Assembly: GCA_040398425.1 (NCBI GenBank)
Contig: JBBATZ010000013.1
Coordinates: forward strand, 9,459 to 73,458
Source of the DNA: UBA7672 sp040398425
GTDB taxonomy: Bacteria; Pseudomonadota; Alphaproteobacteria; Caulobacterales; Hyphomonadaceae
Direction of reading: 5' to 3'
Length of the DNA: 64,000 nt
The translations under genes were made by a program, and so were the position numbers. Of this stretch, positions 49,298-57,674 are shown one piece after another (positions within the stretch are counted from its first letter, which is position 1; each line of letters starts with the position of its first letter). The notes beneath the pieces were generated by a model. It did not search any database, had not been told where the DNA came from, and saw only the letters and a list, made by a program, of their open reading frames with translations.

Positions 49298-50077
49298 ATG
49301 GGATATCTCAGGCTACGTCAGATCTGTCTTGTCGCCAGCGACCTCGCTACAACTGAGAAGCAGGTACAGGACGTGCTCGGCCTCGAAATCTGTTTCCGCG
49401 ATCCGGGCGTCGGCAAGTACGGCCTGCACAATGCTCTGTTCGCCATGGGCGGCACTTTCCTCGAAATCGTTTCCCCGACAAAGCCGGACACAGCAGCCGG
49501 CCGCTATATCGAGCGGCGCAAGGGCGATGGCGGCTATATGTACATCGTCGACTGCGACAACCTCGAAGCCCGGCGCGACCACTTCAAGGCGGAAGCCGTG
49601 CGTCTGGTCGAGGATCTGCACACAACTGAATGGGGCATCACCGGCGAAGCGTTGCACTTGCATCCACGCGACACGGGAGGGTGCCTGCTGTCTGTCGACC
49701 GGCATTCGCCGGGGACGGACATGATAGGGTCCTACAAGTGGGCGGGCCCCAAATGGCAGGAGCATGATCGCTCGCAGGCGATCACCCAGATCGTTGGCGC
49801 GGCGATTCAGTCTGCCGATCCGGCGGACCTTGCGGCGAAATGGAGCCACCTGCTGCAGCGGCCTCTCCGGAAGGTGGAGGCGGGCGGCATGGACATCCAT
49901 CTCGATCAGGGCGTCGTGCATTTCGGCGCGCTGCGTGACGATCGCGGCGAAGGCCTGCGCGCGGTCTTGCTGAAGACGAAGGACAAGGCGGCTGTTCTTG
50001 CCAATGCCGACAAGGCGGGCGTTCATCGCGGCGATGATTTTGTCGATCTCGTCGGCGTGCGGTTCATGCTGGTCTGA
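49298..50077 (+). CDS. Large VOC-fold (glyoxalase-like) protein
   Basis: A 259-residue two-unit VOC protein of the Glyoxalase_3-like type. LRLRQICLVASDLATTEKQV and LFAMGGTFLEIVSPTKPDTA, GYMYIVDCDNLEARRDHFKA form the N-unit. The C-unit includes IVGAAIQSADPADLAAKWSH and LRKVEAGGMDIHLDQGVVHF. Such proteins bind metal and rearrange or cleave small molecules. The reaction here is unknown. ATG 49298 is preceded by GGGAGGGCGCAGG. Confidence 0.82.
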   Translation: MGYLRLRQICLVASDLATTEKQVQDVLGLEICFRDPGVGKYGLHNALFAMGGTFLEIVSPTKPDTAAGRYIERRKGDGGYMYIVDCDNLEARRDHFKAEAVRLVEDLHTTEWGITGEALHLHPRDTGGCLLSVDRHSPGTDMIGSYKWAGPKWQEHDRSQAITQIVGAAIQSADPADLAAKWSHLLQRPLRKVEAGGMDIHLDQGVVHFGALRDDRGEGLRAVLLKTKDKAAVLANADKAGVHRGDDFVDLVGVRFMLV

Positions 50078-50157
50078 GCAACGCGCTCGTGCTTCGACGG
50101 ACGGTCCGCTGTGAGGATCTGCTCGGCATGAGCGCTACTTCAACGGCGGTCCCGCAG

Positions 50158-50205
50158 AGCTCATCCTGAGCAGCGCGCTTGCGCGCGTCCGTCGAAGGAC
50201 GGGCG
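50158..50205. repeat. Intergenic hairpin repeat (CTCATCCTGAGC...CGAAGGACG)
   Basis: GCTCATCCTGAGC starts the element, GCGCGCTTGCGCGC is a central stem, and GTCGAAGGACG ends it. Sister elements are at about 6.93 kb and 42.32 kb. It has no coding role. Confidence 0.6.
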
Positions 50206-50213
50206 CGGGCTCG

Positions 50214-50879
50214 CTAAAGCGTCCACACTCGCGCTGATTTCACGGGGGTGTTCTCGATCTCGGTGGTCGTCTCGACTGCATACTCGGCAACCTGCTTGAA
50301 AGCGTCCCGCGGGAAGTAGGTGCGGCCGGGATCACCGGCGAGAATGAGCGATCCGTTGGCGTGGCAGCGTTCCAGCATCATGCGGAACAGCTTCGCAGGG
50401 GTCTGTTCGTAGAAGACATCAGCCGCGAGGATGATGTCGTAGCCGGGTGGGTCGCCGTCGAGCAGATTGCCGCCGCGATAGCTGATTGCGACATCGTTGA
50501 GTTCTGCGTTCAGCGAAACGGCGGCTTCGCACATCGGGTCGATATCGTTGGCTTCCACTTCAGCCGCGCCAGCGAGTGCTGCAGCTATGGCCACGAGGCC
50601 CGAGCCGGAGGCGAGATCGAGAACGCGCTTGCCGTACACAATCTCAGGATTGTCGAGCACATAACGCGCAAGCGCCTGTCCGCCGGCCCACGGGAAGGCC
50701 CAGAAGGGTGGGGCGACGTTCGCCTCGGCCAGATCTTTCTCGGTCGCTTCCCAGATCGGCGTGAGTTCGTTGGCGGTGTAGAGGCGAATCGGCAGGCCGG
50801 GCGCGAGCGTGACGCGGGTATTGGCGACGATGAAGGCTTTCGCCTCTGCCAGCGTCGCGATTGCACGCTTGCCTTGCAC
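50214..50879 (-). CDS. Class I SAM-dependent methyltransferase (ETFB-lysine/L11-type)
   Basis: A 221-residue protein. GKRVLDLASGSGLVAIAAAL is motif I, EVEANDIDPMCEAAVSLNAE holds the acidic ribose-binding residue, and YDIILAADVFYEQTPAKLFR corresponds to the motif IV region. The N-terminal TPIWEATEKDLAEANVAPPF, then WAFPWAGGQALARYVLDNP, is typical of the ETF-beta lysine methyltransferase/NNT1-like group. It may methylate a protein such as the electron-transfer flavoprotein. That is a family-based guess. The start is GTG, with GGAGAGGGATGGC upstream. Confidence 0.82.
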   Translation of the reverse strand: MQGKRAIATLAEAKAFIVANTRVTLAPGLPIRLYTANELTPIWEATEKDLAEANVAPPFWAFPWAGGQALARYVLDNPEIVYGKRVLDLASGSGLVAIAAALAGAAEVEANDIDPMCEAAVSLNAELNDVAISYRGGNLLDGDPPGYDIILAADVFYEQTPAKLFRMMLERCHANGSLILAGDPGRTYFPRDAFKQVAEYAVETTTEIENTPVKSARVWTL

Positions 50880-50935
50880 GCCATCCCTCTCCAGATTGTC
50901 GCCGTCCAGATTGCCACCGTTTTGGGGGGCGACCC

Positions 50936-51844
50936 GTGACCTACACCCTTCCAGCTCAGACGGATACCGACATGCCCGATTTCACGATGTTCGAATTCAA
51001 GGTCACCGATGGGGTCGCGGTCGCGACATTCAATCGGCCCGACAAGATGAACACGTTTACGCCGGTCGTCATGCGCGAGATGATCGAGCTGTTCGACACG
51101 ACCGACGCGGACGACAGCATCCGCGCTGTCGTCGTCACAGGGTCGGGTCGTGCTTTCTGCGCCGGGGCTGAGCTGGGCATCGCGGGCGGCGACACTTTCA
51201 ATTACAACAAGCGTGCGTCGGGCGACGAGATCATCGCGAACGGCATTCGCCGTGATGGTGGCGGGCGCGTGGTGCTGCGCATCTTCCGCAGCCTGAAGCC
51301 GGTGATCGCGGCCGTGAACGGCGCGGCGGTGGGCGTTGGCGTGACGATGCAGCTGCCGATGGATTTCCGGCTGGCGTCGACCAACGCCAAGTTCGGCTTC
51401 GTGTTTTCGCGTCGGGGCATCACGCCTGAGGCGTGCTCGAGCTGGTTCCTGCCGCGTCTCGTCGGCATTCCGACGGCGCTCGACTGGACATATTCCGGCC
51501 GCGTGTTCGACGCGAACGAAGCCAAGGCGAGTGGGCTCGTCCAGTCGCTGCATGAGCCAGAAGCCTTGCTGCCGGCTGCGATGGAACTGGCGCACAGGGT
51601 GACCGAGAAATCCGCCCCGGTATCGATCGCGGTCGCACGCCAGATGATGTGGCGCATGATGGGCGCTCAACATCCGATGGACGCCCACAAGATCGACAGC
51701 CGCGCGCTACAGATAAGGGGCCAGTCGAGCGACGTGAAGGAAGGCATTGCCTCCTTCATGGAGAAGCGTGACCCCCATTTCCCGAACGGCGTCTCTGGTG
51801 GTTTCCCGGCTGACCTGTTCGCGGCCGAGCCGGAGTTCGAGTAA
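50936..51844 (+). CDS. Enoyl-CoA hydratase/isomerase family protein
   Basis: A 302-residue crotonase-fold protein. GVAVATFNRPDKMNTFTPVV is the N-terminal signature. VVVTGSGRAFCAGAELGIAG and IAAVNGAAVGVGVTMQLPMD give the CoA-thioester oxyanion hole and active-site loops. FGFVFSRRGITPEACSSWFL contains a Glu at the hydratase catalytic position. It probably hydrates enoyl-CoA in beta-oxidation. The start is taken as GTG 50936 (GGGGGG upstream); ATG 50972 (MPDFTM) is equally possible. It is divergent from the methyltransferase. Confidence 0.88.
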   Translation: MTYTLPAQTDTDMPDFTMFEFKVTDGVAVATFNRPDKMNTFTPVVMREMIELFDTTDADDSIRAVVVTGSGRAFCAGAELGIAGGDTFNYNKRASGDEIIANGIRRDGGGRVVLRIFRSLKPVIAAVNGAAVGVGVTMQLPMDFRLASTNAKFGFVFSRRGITPEACSSWFLPRLVGIPTALDWTYSGRVFDANEAKASGLVQSLHEPEALLPAAMELAHRVTEKSAPVSIAVARQMMWRMMGAQHPMDAHKIDSRALQIRGQSSDVKEGIASFMEKRDPHFPNGVSGGFPADLFAAEPEFE

Positions 51845-51847
51845 GCG

Positions 51848-53251
51848 CTACTTCCGTTCCACGACCTTGATCGTGTCAGTTGAGTTGTCTGACGCGTAGG
51901 GATAGCCCGCAGTGATGACGAAGCGCTTCACGCTGTTGGTGGCTTCGTGCCGGTTTACGGCATCGAGGATGTCGTCGAAGCTGCGCGGCTCTTCAGTTTC
52001 AACGTCCGCATTGACGCCCCACACCAGCGAAAGCTTGCGGGCTGTTCCGATGTTTGGCGTGAGTGCGTGGATCGGCTGTTTCGGGCGCGTCGCGGAGACG
52101 CGTTGAGCCGAAGAGCCGGAGCGGGTGAACACAACCAGCGGGCAATCGAGATCGTCGGCGAGCTTGGTTGCAGCTGCGGCGCAGGCGTCTGCTGTTGAAG
52201 GCGCGAGAACGGGCACGACCGGGAAGGAAGGGTTGGCGTCGCGGTCGGCTTCGATGGCGCGGATGATGCGGTCCATGATGGCGACGGCGGCGGTGGGGTG
52301 GCGGCCCACGGCGGATTCGGCGGAGAGCATGACGGCGTCGGAGCCTTGGTAGACGGCAGTTGCGACATCGTTGGCTTCGGCGCGGGTGGGGACGAGCGCT
52401 TCGATCATCGATTCCAGCATGTGGGTTGCGACAATGACCGGCTTGCCGTGGGCGCGGGCAGTACGGACGATGCGGCGCTGGGCAATCGGGACCTGCTCGG
52501 GCGAGAGTTCGACGCCGAGATCGCCGCGCGCGACCATGACGGCGTCGGAGGCGGCGACGATGGCGTCGAGTTCATCGAGGGCGGCGGGCTTTTCGATCTT
52601 GGCGATGATCGGGATGCCGGCGCCGAATGTCTCGCGCGCCATGATGACGTCGGCCGCGCGTTGCACGAAGGAGAGCGCGATATAGTCGACGCCCTGGCTG
52701 ACAGCGAAGTGGCCGTCAGCGATGTCCTTCTCGGTGAGGGCGGGAATCGGGATCGGACGGCCGGGGGCGGCGATGCCCTTGCGGCTCATGATCCGGCCGG
52801 GGGCTACGGGGCGGGCGATGCGGTCAGCGCCATCGACCTTCACGATGTGGAGCATCATCTTCCCGTCATCGATCAGGAGCTTGTCGCCGAGTTGCAGCGA
52901 GGCGACGAGTTCAGGATGCGGGATCGGGATGATGTCGGGATCTGAGGAGCTCGCAGCCGCAACGAGCCGAAGCTCGGACGACATGCGGACATCGATCTGG
53001 CCGTCGGGCAGGTCGCCGATGCGGAGCTTCGGTCCCTGCAGGTCGGCGAGAATGGCGACGGGGCGGCCGAAGGATTTTTCAGCTTCGCGGGCGGCCGCGA
53101 TGCGGGCGGCGTGCTGGGCGTGATCGCCGTGGGAAAAGTTGACACGGAACAGGTCGACGCCGGCGCGGAGGAGTTCCTCCATCTTCAGGGCGCCATCACT
53201 GGCGGGGCCGAGCGTGGCGAGAATCTTGGTGCGGCGGCGGATGGCGAACAT
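51848..53251 (-). CDS. pyk: Pyruvate kinase
   Basis: A 467-residue enzyme that transfers phosphate from PEP to ADP. RRRTKILATLGPASDGALKM, VDLFRVNFSHGDHAQHAARI and the catalytic IPIIAKIEKPAALDELDAIV followed by MVARGDLGVELSPEQVPIAQ are complete, with the Lys in K-I-E-K-P. ATHMLESMIEALVPTRAEAN has His where most have Gln. The C-terminal domain ends NSTDTIKVVERK. No extra domain is seen. It converges with the enoyl-CoA hydratase gene, 3 bases apart. Confidence 0.96.
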   Translation of the reverse strand: MFAIRRRTKILATLGPASDGALKMEELLRAGVDLFRVNFSHGDHAQHAARIAAAREAEKSFGRPVAILADLQGPKLRIGDLPDGQIDVRMSSELRLVAAASSSDPDIIPIPHPELVASLQLGDKLLIDDGKMMLHIVKVDGADRIARPVAPGRIMSRKGIAAPGRPIPIPALTEKDIADGHFAVSQGVDYIALSFVQRAADVIMARETFGAGIPIIAKIEKPAALDELDAIVAASDAVMVARGDLGVELSPEQVPIAQRRIVRTARAHGKPVIVATHMLESMIEALVPTRAEANDVATAVYQGSDAVMLSAESAVGRHPTAAVAIMDRIIRAIEADRDANPSFPVVPVLAPSTADACAAAATKLADDLDCPLVVFTRSGSSAQRVSATRPKQPIHALTPNIGTARKLSLVWGVNADVETEEPRSFDDILDAVNRHEATNSVKRFVITAGYPYASDNSTDTIKVVERK

Positions 53252-53407
53252 GGGCGAGGTCCCGGGTGATTCGCGGCGACGGTAGGTCGGAATGATGACA
53301 AGCGGGAGGGGGGATGTGGCGACGCGCTCCCTGCGGTTTCGGGCCGAGGGGGGGGTGGAATGGGCGCGGCCCGAGCTAGGTCAGGTGGATGTCGCGAAAC
53401 ATGAACC

Positions 53408-53526
53408 TCTCATTCCGACGAACGCCGGAATCCAGGAACGGCTGTGACGCGGGTGCAGGCTTGAAGCTGGAACGCGCGGCAAGGTCCGCCGTCCGCCCTG
53501 GATACCGAAGTTCGTCGGTATGAGCG
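53408..53526. repeat. Long intergenic palindrome (CATTCCGACGAACGCCGG type)
   Basis: The element has outer ends CATTCCGACGAACGCCGG and CCGAAGTTCGTCGGTATGAG, which are imperfect inverted repeats. A GGAATCCAGGAACGG and CCGCCCTGGATACC pair is nested inside. The plan is the same as at 9629-9747. It lies in the gap after the pyk start. Confidence 0.6.
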
Positions 53527-53749
53527 GGGCGACAGCTTGCGTGCGGCTCCTCGGTTCCCGGTCTGCGGCGCTGCGCGCCTCTGCGGGGAACGCGGGCTGA
53601 AGCCCGCTTCCAGTGGAGAAGCCGGTTGGAGCGGCCTGATTTTTTTCTTGATCGCTTTGCCGCTCGTCGCTCGGTGCAGGTCTTCGGGCGCAGCTTGCGT
53701 GTGGCATCCACGTTTGTGGCGGACGAAGACCATCTGGAGGGTTGAGGCG

Positions 53750-54016
53750 GCGTGGCTCACGAGCTTGGCGAACAGCATCGGCACCGCATCTATCGAACGA
53801 TAGAGAGGCGGCGGTGTTACCAGTCCGTAGGATGCGGGTCGTGCGCGTGTCATGCGGACAAATGTACGGTCGCCGGAGTGCGTGCAGGACGGAGACCTGC
53901 CGCTTTTTGATTTTGCAGTTCAGCCGTCCTATGGTTTTTCGCGCAAGCATTTGAAACTGCGCGCGAAGTTTCTGGCGTTTCCGCCGAATCTGCACGCAGC
54001 ACCTTCCAGCAAAATG
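53750..54016 (-). repeat. Dispersed repeat, copy B, with MTR-type small ORF
   Basis: Read on the minus strand, the element starts TTTTGCTGGAAG, continues GCGTGCAGATTCGGCGGAAA, GCAGTTTCAAATGCTTGCG and CGTCCTGCAC, and then opens a frame at 53853 that reads MTRARPASYGLVTPPPLYRS. This frame resembles the MTRTRTRTYG frame of copy A in order and spacing, but its later part is low-complexity. It is probably a decayed family member. The 53252-54104 gap otherwise holds only this and the palindrome. Confidence 0.6.
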
Positions 54017-54044
54017 TGGTGCAAATCGCGTCTACCTCGCGCGC

Positions 54045-54078
54045 AGAGAAAAACTCCCCCGGCTTGCGCCGGGGGAGT
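54045..54078 (-). terminator. Rho-independent terminator
   Basis: On the minus strand ACTCCCCCGGC/GCCGGGGGAGT forms an 11-bp stem with a four-base loop, followed by TTTTTCTC. It lies 27 bases after the stop of the beta-lactamase-fold gene. Confidence 0.85.
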
Positions 54079-54104
54079 TGGCTGGTTTGCTTTTCCCGAG
54101 GGCG

Positions 54105-55400
54105 TTACTTGTTCAGTGCCTTGTAGACCAGTTGTTGTGACTCGGTGCGCAGGTTGATGGCGCCGGTGCCGGCGTTGCCGCGTCGCTGGATCATGCCGAC
54201 GAAGCCGACATTGTTGGCGGGGTCGATCCAGAACCACGTGCCATCGATGCCGAACCAGTCATAGGTGCCGACTGGTGTGGGCGCCGCATCCGTCGGAGCA
54301 GCGAGCTTGACTGCGCCGCCCCAGCCGAAGCCGCCGCCGCCGAAGACACCCTTCGTGTCGCCGATATGGTTGGTCATCATGACCTTCACGGTTTCAGGCT
54401 TGAGGATCTGCTTCCCGTCGAGCGTGCCTTTGTTGAGCACCATCTGCACGAAGCGGACATAGTCGTGCGTCGTCGAGGTGAGACCGCCGCCGCCGGATTC
54501 GTGATGGTTGGCGACAGTGAAGCTGTAGCCGTCCGGGAAGCCTTCGCGTTGGCCGGTTGTCGCGTTGCGCTGATAGACGGTTGCGATGCGGGTCTTGTAG
54601 TCGTTCTCGCTGACGAAGAAGGCGGTGTGATTCATGCCCAGCGGCGTGAAGATGTTCTGCTTGAGATAATTGCCGAGCGTCGTGCCCGTGATCTTCTCCA
54701 GCGCCGCGGCCTGTACGTCGACCGTGTAGGAATAGCTCCAGCGTTCGCCGGGCTGGAAGAGCAGGGGGATGTCCTTCAGGCGGTTCATCGCCGCCCGCAG
54801 GTTGGGCTGGGCGTGCGGGTTGTCGCGCTGGAATTCCTTGTCCACCGCGTTGCTGGCCGAGAGGCCGTAGCCGAAGCCGGCGGTGTGGGTCATCACCTCG
54901 TTCATGTTCGGCGCGCGGGTGACCGGCACGAGGCCGTCGGTGATCGAGTCGGTCCTGGTCGCGACCTTGAGATTGCCGAGTTCGGGCAGGAATTTCGTGA
55001 CCTGGTCTTCCGGCTTCCACTTGCCCTGTTCCCAGAGCTGCATCATGGCGACGCCGACGATCGGCTTGGTCATGGAGCGGATGCGATAGATCGTCTCTTC
55101 GGTGACCGGTGGGCCGTTGTACGACTGTGCGCCGAACGTGTTGAAGGCGATGACCTTGCCGTCCTTGACCAGCGCATACTGCAGGCCGGCGACTTCCGAT
55201 TTGTCGACCGCTTCCTTGAGGCGGGCGTCGAGCGCCTTGAGGCCTTCCGCCGAGAAGGATGATTGCGTCGTGATGACATCAGACGCGGTGGGCCATGCGG
55301 TGGACGAGGACGCGCCGTCCATCGTGGCGCAGGCGACGAGAACGCTGGCGAGGCCGGCGGTGAGCCAGACCTTTCCGACGGACATCAGATTACGCGACAT
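54105..55400 (-). CDS. Beta-lactamase-fold serine hydrolase (class C-like), exported
   Basis: A 431-residue exported protein with a signal/lipobox start (MSVGKVWLTAGLASVLVACA). The S-x-x-K is YRIRSMTKPIVGVAMMQLWE. The Y-x-N-like WSYSYTVDVQAAALEKITG region and the late GGGGFGWGG follow, with WFWIDPANNVGFVGMIQRRG as the closing block. Such enzymes are esterases, D-aminopeptidases or beta-lactamases, and the activity here is unknown. ATG 55400 follows GGAGAC. It lies after a close relative (55487-56935) on the same strand. Confidence 0.88.
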   Translation of the reverse strand: MSRNLMSVGKVWLTAGLASVLVACATMDGASSSTAWPTASDVITTQSSFSAEGLKALDARLKEAVDKSEVAGLQYALVKDGKVIAFNTFGAQSYNGPPVTEETIYRIRSMTKPIVGVAMMQLWEQGKWKPEDQVTKFLPELGNLKVATRTDSITDGLVPVTRAPNMNEVMTHTAGFGYGLSASNAVDKEFQRDNPHAQPNLRAAMNRLKDIPLLFQPGERWSYSYTVDVQAAALEKITGTTLGNYLKQNIFTPLGMNHTAFFVSENDYKTRIATVYQRNATTGQREGFPDGYSFTVANHHESGGGGLTSTTHDYVRFVQMVLNKGTLDGKQILKPETVKVMMTNHIGDTKGVFGGGGFGWGGAVKLAAPTDAAPTPVGTYDWFGIDGTWFWIDPANNVGFVGMIQRRGNAGTGAINLRTESQQLVYKALNK

Positions 55401-55429
55401 GATCACTGTCTCCGAGACGTGTGAGGTTC

Positions 55430-55470
55430 AAAAAAGTGGCGGCGTTGAGCCCATGGTCTCAACGCCGCCA
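55430..55470 (-). terminator. Rho-independent terminator between the two serine hydrolases
   Basis: TGGCGGCGTTGAG pairs with CTCAACGCCGCCA, a 13-bp perfect stem, and the minus strand then reads CTTTTTTG. It ends the transcript of the upstream hydrolase gene before the second one, so the two are separate units. Confidence 0.85.
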
Positions 55471-55486
55471 TATGCATGCACGTGTG

Positions 55487-56935
55487 TTAGTGCGCCGGTT
55501 CTTTCGCGGGTTCGGCCGGAGCTGCTGGAGCAGCGGCAGCCGTTGCTCCCTTCAGCGCAGCGTAGACGAGCTTGGCCGAGTCTTCGCGGAAGTTGAGGCC
55601 GTCAGGTCGGAAGCCGCCCATCTGCTGGATCATGCCGACGAAGAAGAGATCGTTGGCGGGGTCGATCCAGAACCAGGTGCCGGCGGCGCCGCCCCAGTAG
55701 TGTGTGCCTTTGGCATAGGGCTGCATGGTCTTCGACGGCTCGTCATAGATGGCGAAGTCGAGACCGAAGCTGACGCCGTCGAGGCCGTTCGGACGCGTAC
55801 CATCGGTCGAGACGCCGAGTGTGCCGATCTGGTTGGTGCGCATCAGTTCGACGGTTTCAGGCTTCAGAACCGTGTTGCCTGCAAGCGTGCCCTTGCCGAG
55901 GAACATCTGGGCGAAGCGCGCATAGTCGTGCGTCGAAGAGACGAGGCCGCCACCGCCGGACTCGAGGCGCTTGGGATCGTCAAAGCCCGGGCGATCCGGA
56001 CGGTTGGGGTTCACGACCAGCGCCTTCTTGTCCTTGTCCCAGCGATAGACGTCGGTGAAGCGCGCCTTGGTGGCGTCGGTGACGAAGAAGGACGTGTCAT
56101 TCATGCCGAGCGGCGTGAAGATGTGCTCCTTTAGATACTCGCCGAATTTCTGGCCGGAAAGTTTCTCGACGATATAGCCCTGGATATCGACAGCGACGGA
56201 GTAGCTCCATTTCGTGCCGGGATCGTACAACAGCGGAATCGCCTCGATTCGCTTCATCATCTCGTCGAGGTTCGGCGCGACGAGGACTTCGGTGTCGCGG
56301 AAAGCCTTGTTGACCGGATCCTCGCAGCACAGGCCATAGCCGAAGCCGGCGGTGTGGCTCATCAGCTGGCGCATGGTGGGCGCGGATTTCGGATCGGCGA
56401 GCACCGGCTTGCCGTTCTTGATCACCGGCTTGCCGTCGGCGCCGTAGGTGAGGACTTTCAGGCTGGCCAGTTCGGGCACGTATTTGGACACTGGATCATC
56501 CAGCTGCCATTTGCCCTGTTCGTAGAGCTGCATCATGGCCGTGCCGGTGATCGGCTTCGACATCGAGTAGATGCGGAACAGGCTATCGGGCGCCATCGGC
56601 GTGCCGGTGGCCGGATCACCCGACTGGATGCCGTAAGCCTTGAACTGCGCGATGTCGCCGCCCTTCCCGAGGATGGTCACCATGCCAGCCACATCGCGGT
56701 CGGCGACAGACTGCGCCATGCGGGCGTCGAGAGCTGCGAGGCCCTCGGTCGTGAAGCCGAGCGTCGTCGCGTCTGCGACAGCGGCGGCGGGCCAAGTTGC
56801 GGCGTCAGATGGTTTGGCGGCGGCTGCGACCGGTGCTGGCTCGGCGGGCTTTGCCGGTTCGGGACTGCAGGCCGTGATGATGGCGAGGGACGCAACTGCC
56901 AACAACAGACGCGATCCCAGCTTGAGCTGGATCAT
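55487..56935 (-). CDS. Beta-lactamase-fold serine hydrolase, exported paralogue
   Basis: A 482-residue lipoprotein (LLLAVASLAIITAC). The S-x-x-K is FRIYSMSKPITGTAMMQLYE, and the W-S-Y-S block and FTPLGMNDTSFFVTD match the neighbour at 54.1 kb, as does GGGGLVSSTHDYARFAQMFL. Its end differs, with an Ala/Pro/Glu-rich tail (AAAAPAAPAEPAKEPAH). Family role is hydrolysis of ester or amide bonds, and the substrate is unknown. ATG 56935 follows GGGGAGAGAG. The extra upstream frame to 57082 lacks a signal peptide. Confidence 0.88.
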   Translation of the reverse strand: MIQLKLGSRLLLAVASLAIITACSPEPAKPAEPAPVAAAAKPSDAATWPAAAVADATTLGFTTEGLAALDARMAQSVADRDVAGMVTILGKGGDIAQFKAYGIQSGDPATGTPMAPDSLFRIYSMSKPITGTAMMQLYEQGKWQLDDPVSKYVPELASLKVLTYGADGKPVIKNGKPVLADPKSAPTMRQLMSHTAGFGYGLCCEDPVNKAFRDTEVLVAPNLDEMMKRIEAIPLLYDPGTKWSYSVAVDIQGYIVEKLSGQKFGEYLKEHIFTPLGMNDTSFFVTDATKARFTDVYRWDKDKKALVVNPNRPDRPGFDDPKRLESGGGGLVSSTHDYARFAQMFLGKGTLAGNTVLKPETVELMRTNQIGTLGVSTDGTRPNGLDGVSFGLDFAIYDEPSKTMQPYAKGTHYWGGAAGTWFWIDPANDLFFVGMIQQMGGFRPDGLNFREDSAKLVYAALKGATAAAAPAAPAEPAKEPAH

Positions 56936-57171
56936 GGAAACTCTCTCCCCTATGACGTCGCCGGCTCTCGGGCCGGTCGATCGGGAGAGACCATAGGCCG
57001 GAACGGTCATTACAGCCAAGGACGCCGGAGAAGGCTTCCCGAAAGCGTGAATACGGACCTTTGATACCAAGCTCGCGGGCAAAAGTCGCTGTGCCGCCTT
57101 GCTTTTTGCGAACGAATTGCAATTTGGACAGAAGGGCGGCTAGGGTCGCGCAGCCAGCACGCAGTGGTTTG

Positions 57172-57573
57172 ATGACCAAGACAACACGCAAGGGGAGCCC
57201 GCTGATACGCCCGTTCTTCTTCGCTTGCGGTGTCGTGATGACGGGACTGGGCGTGATTGGCTATCTGACGCCGGGCTTACCGGGGACGATCTTCCTGATC
57301 CTCGCGGCGGGCTGTTTCACGCGATCCTCGCCGAAGCTGGAAAACTGGCTGCTCAATCACCCGCAGTTGGGGCCGAGCGTCGTGGCGTGGCGTGATAACG
57401 GGGCCATCCCGCGCAAGATCAAATACATCGCCATCGGATCGATGACGGTGTCGTTCGTGATCGTGCTGCTGGTGCACCTGCCGATGGTGTGGACAATTGG
57501 CGTCGCCGTGGTGCTGGTGCTAAGCGCCCTTTTCGTGGCGACGCGGCCGGAGGGGCCGAAGGCAGTGCGCTAG
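57172..57573 (+). CDS. YbaN-like DUF454 membrane protein
   Basis: A 133-residue protein with about four hydrophobic stretches. PFFFACGVVMTGLGVIGYLT, PGLPGTIFLILAAGCFTRSS and KLENWLLNHPQLGPSVVAWR, DNGAIPRKIKYIAIGSMTVS are the DUF454/YbaN hallmarks, with P-G-L-P-G-T and the C-F-x-R-S motifs. Role unknown. The ATG at 57172 is used; the open frame to 57061 has no family support. Confidence 0.87.
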   Translation: MTKTTRKGSPLIRPFFFACGVVMTGLGVIGYLTPGLPGTIFLILAAGCFTRSSPKLENWLLNHPQLGPSVVAWRDNGAIPRKIKYIAIGSMTVSFVIVLLVHLPMVWTIGVAVVLVLSALFVATRPEGPKAVR

Positions 57574-57674
57574 GCGCGACTCGCGCTGGCGTGATGCAGC
57601 TTTCGGGCTGTGCGCGGCATGAAATGCGACTAGGTTGAGAGCTGCAAACCAGGAAACGTCCGGAGCCTATGACC

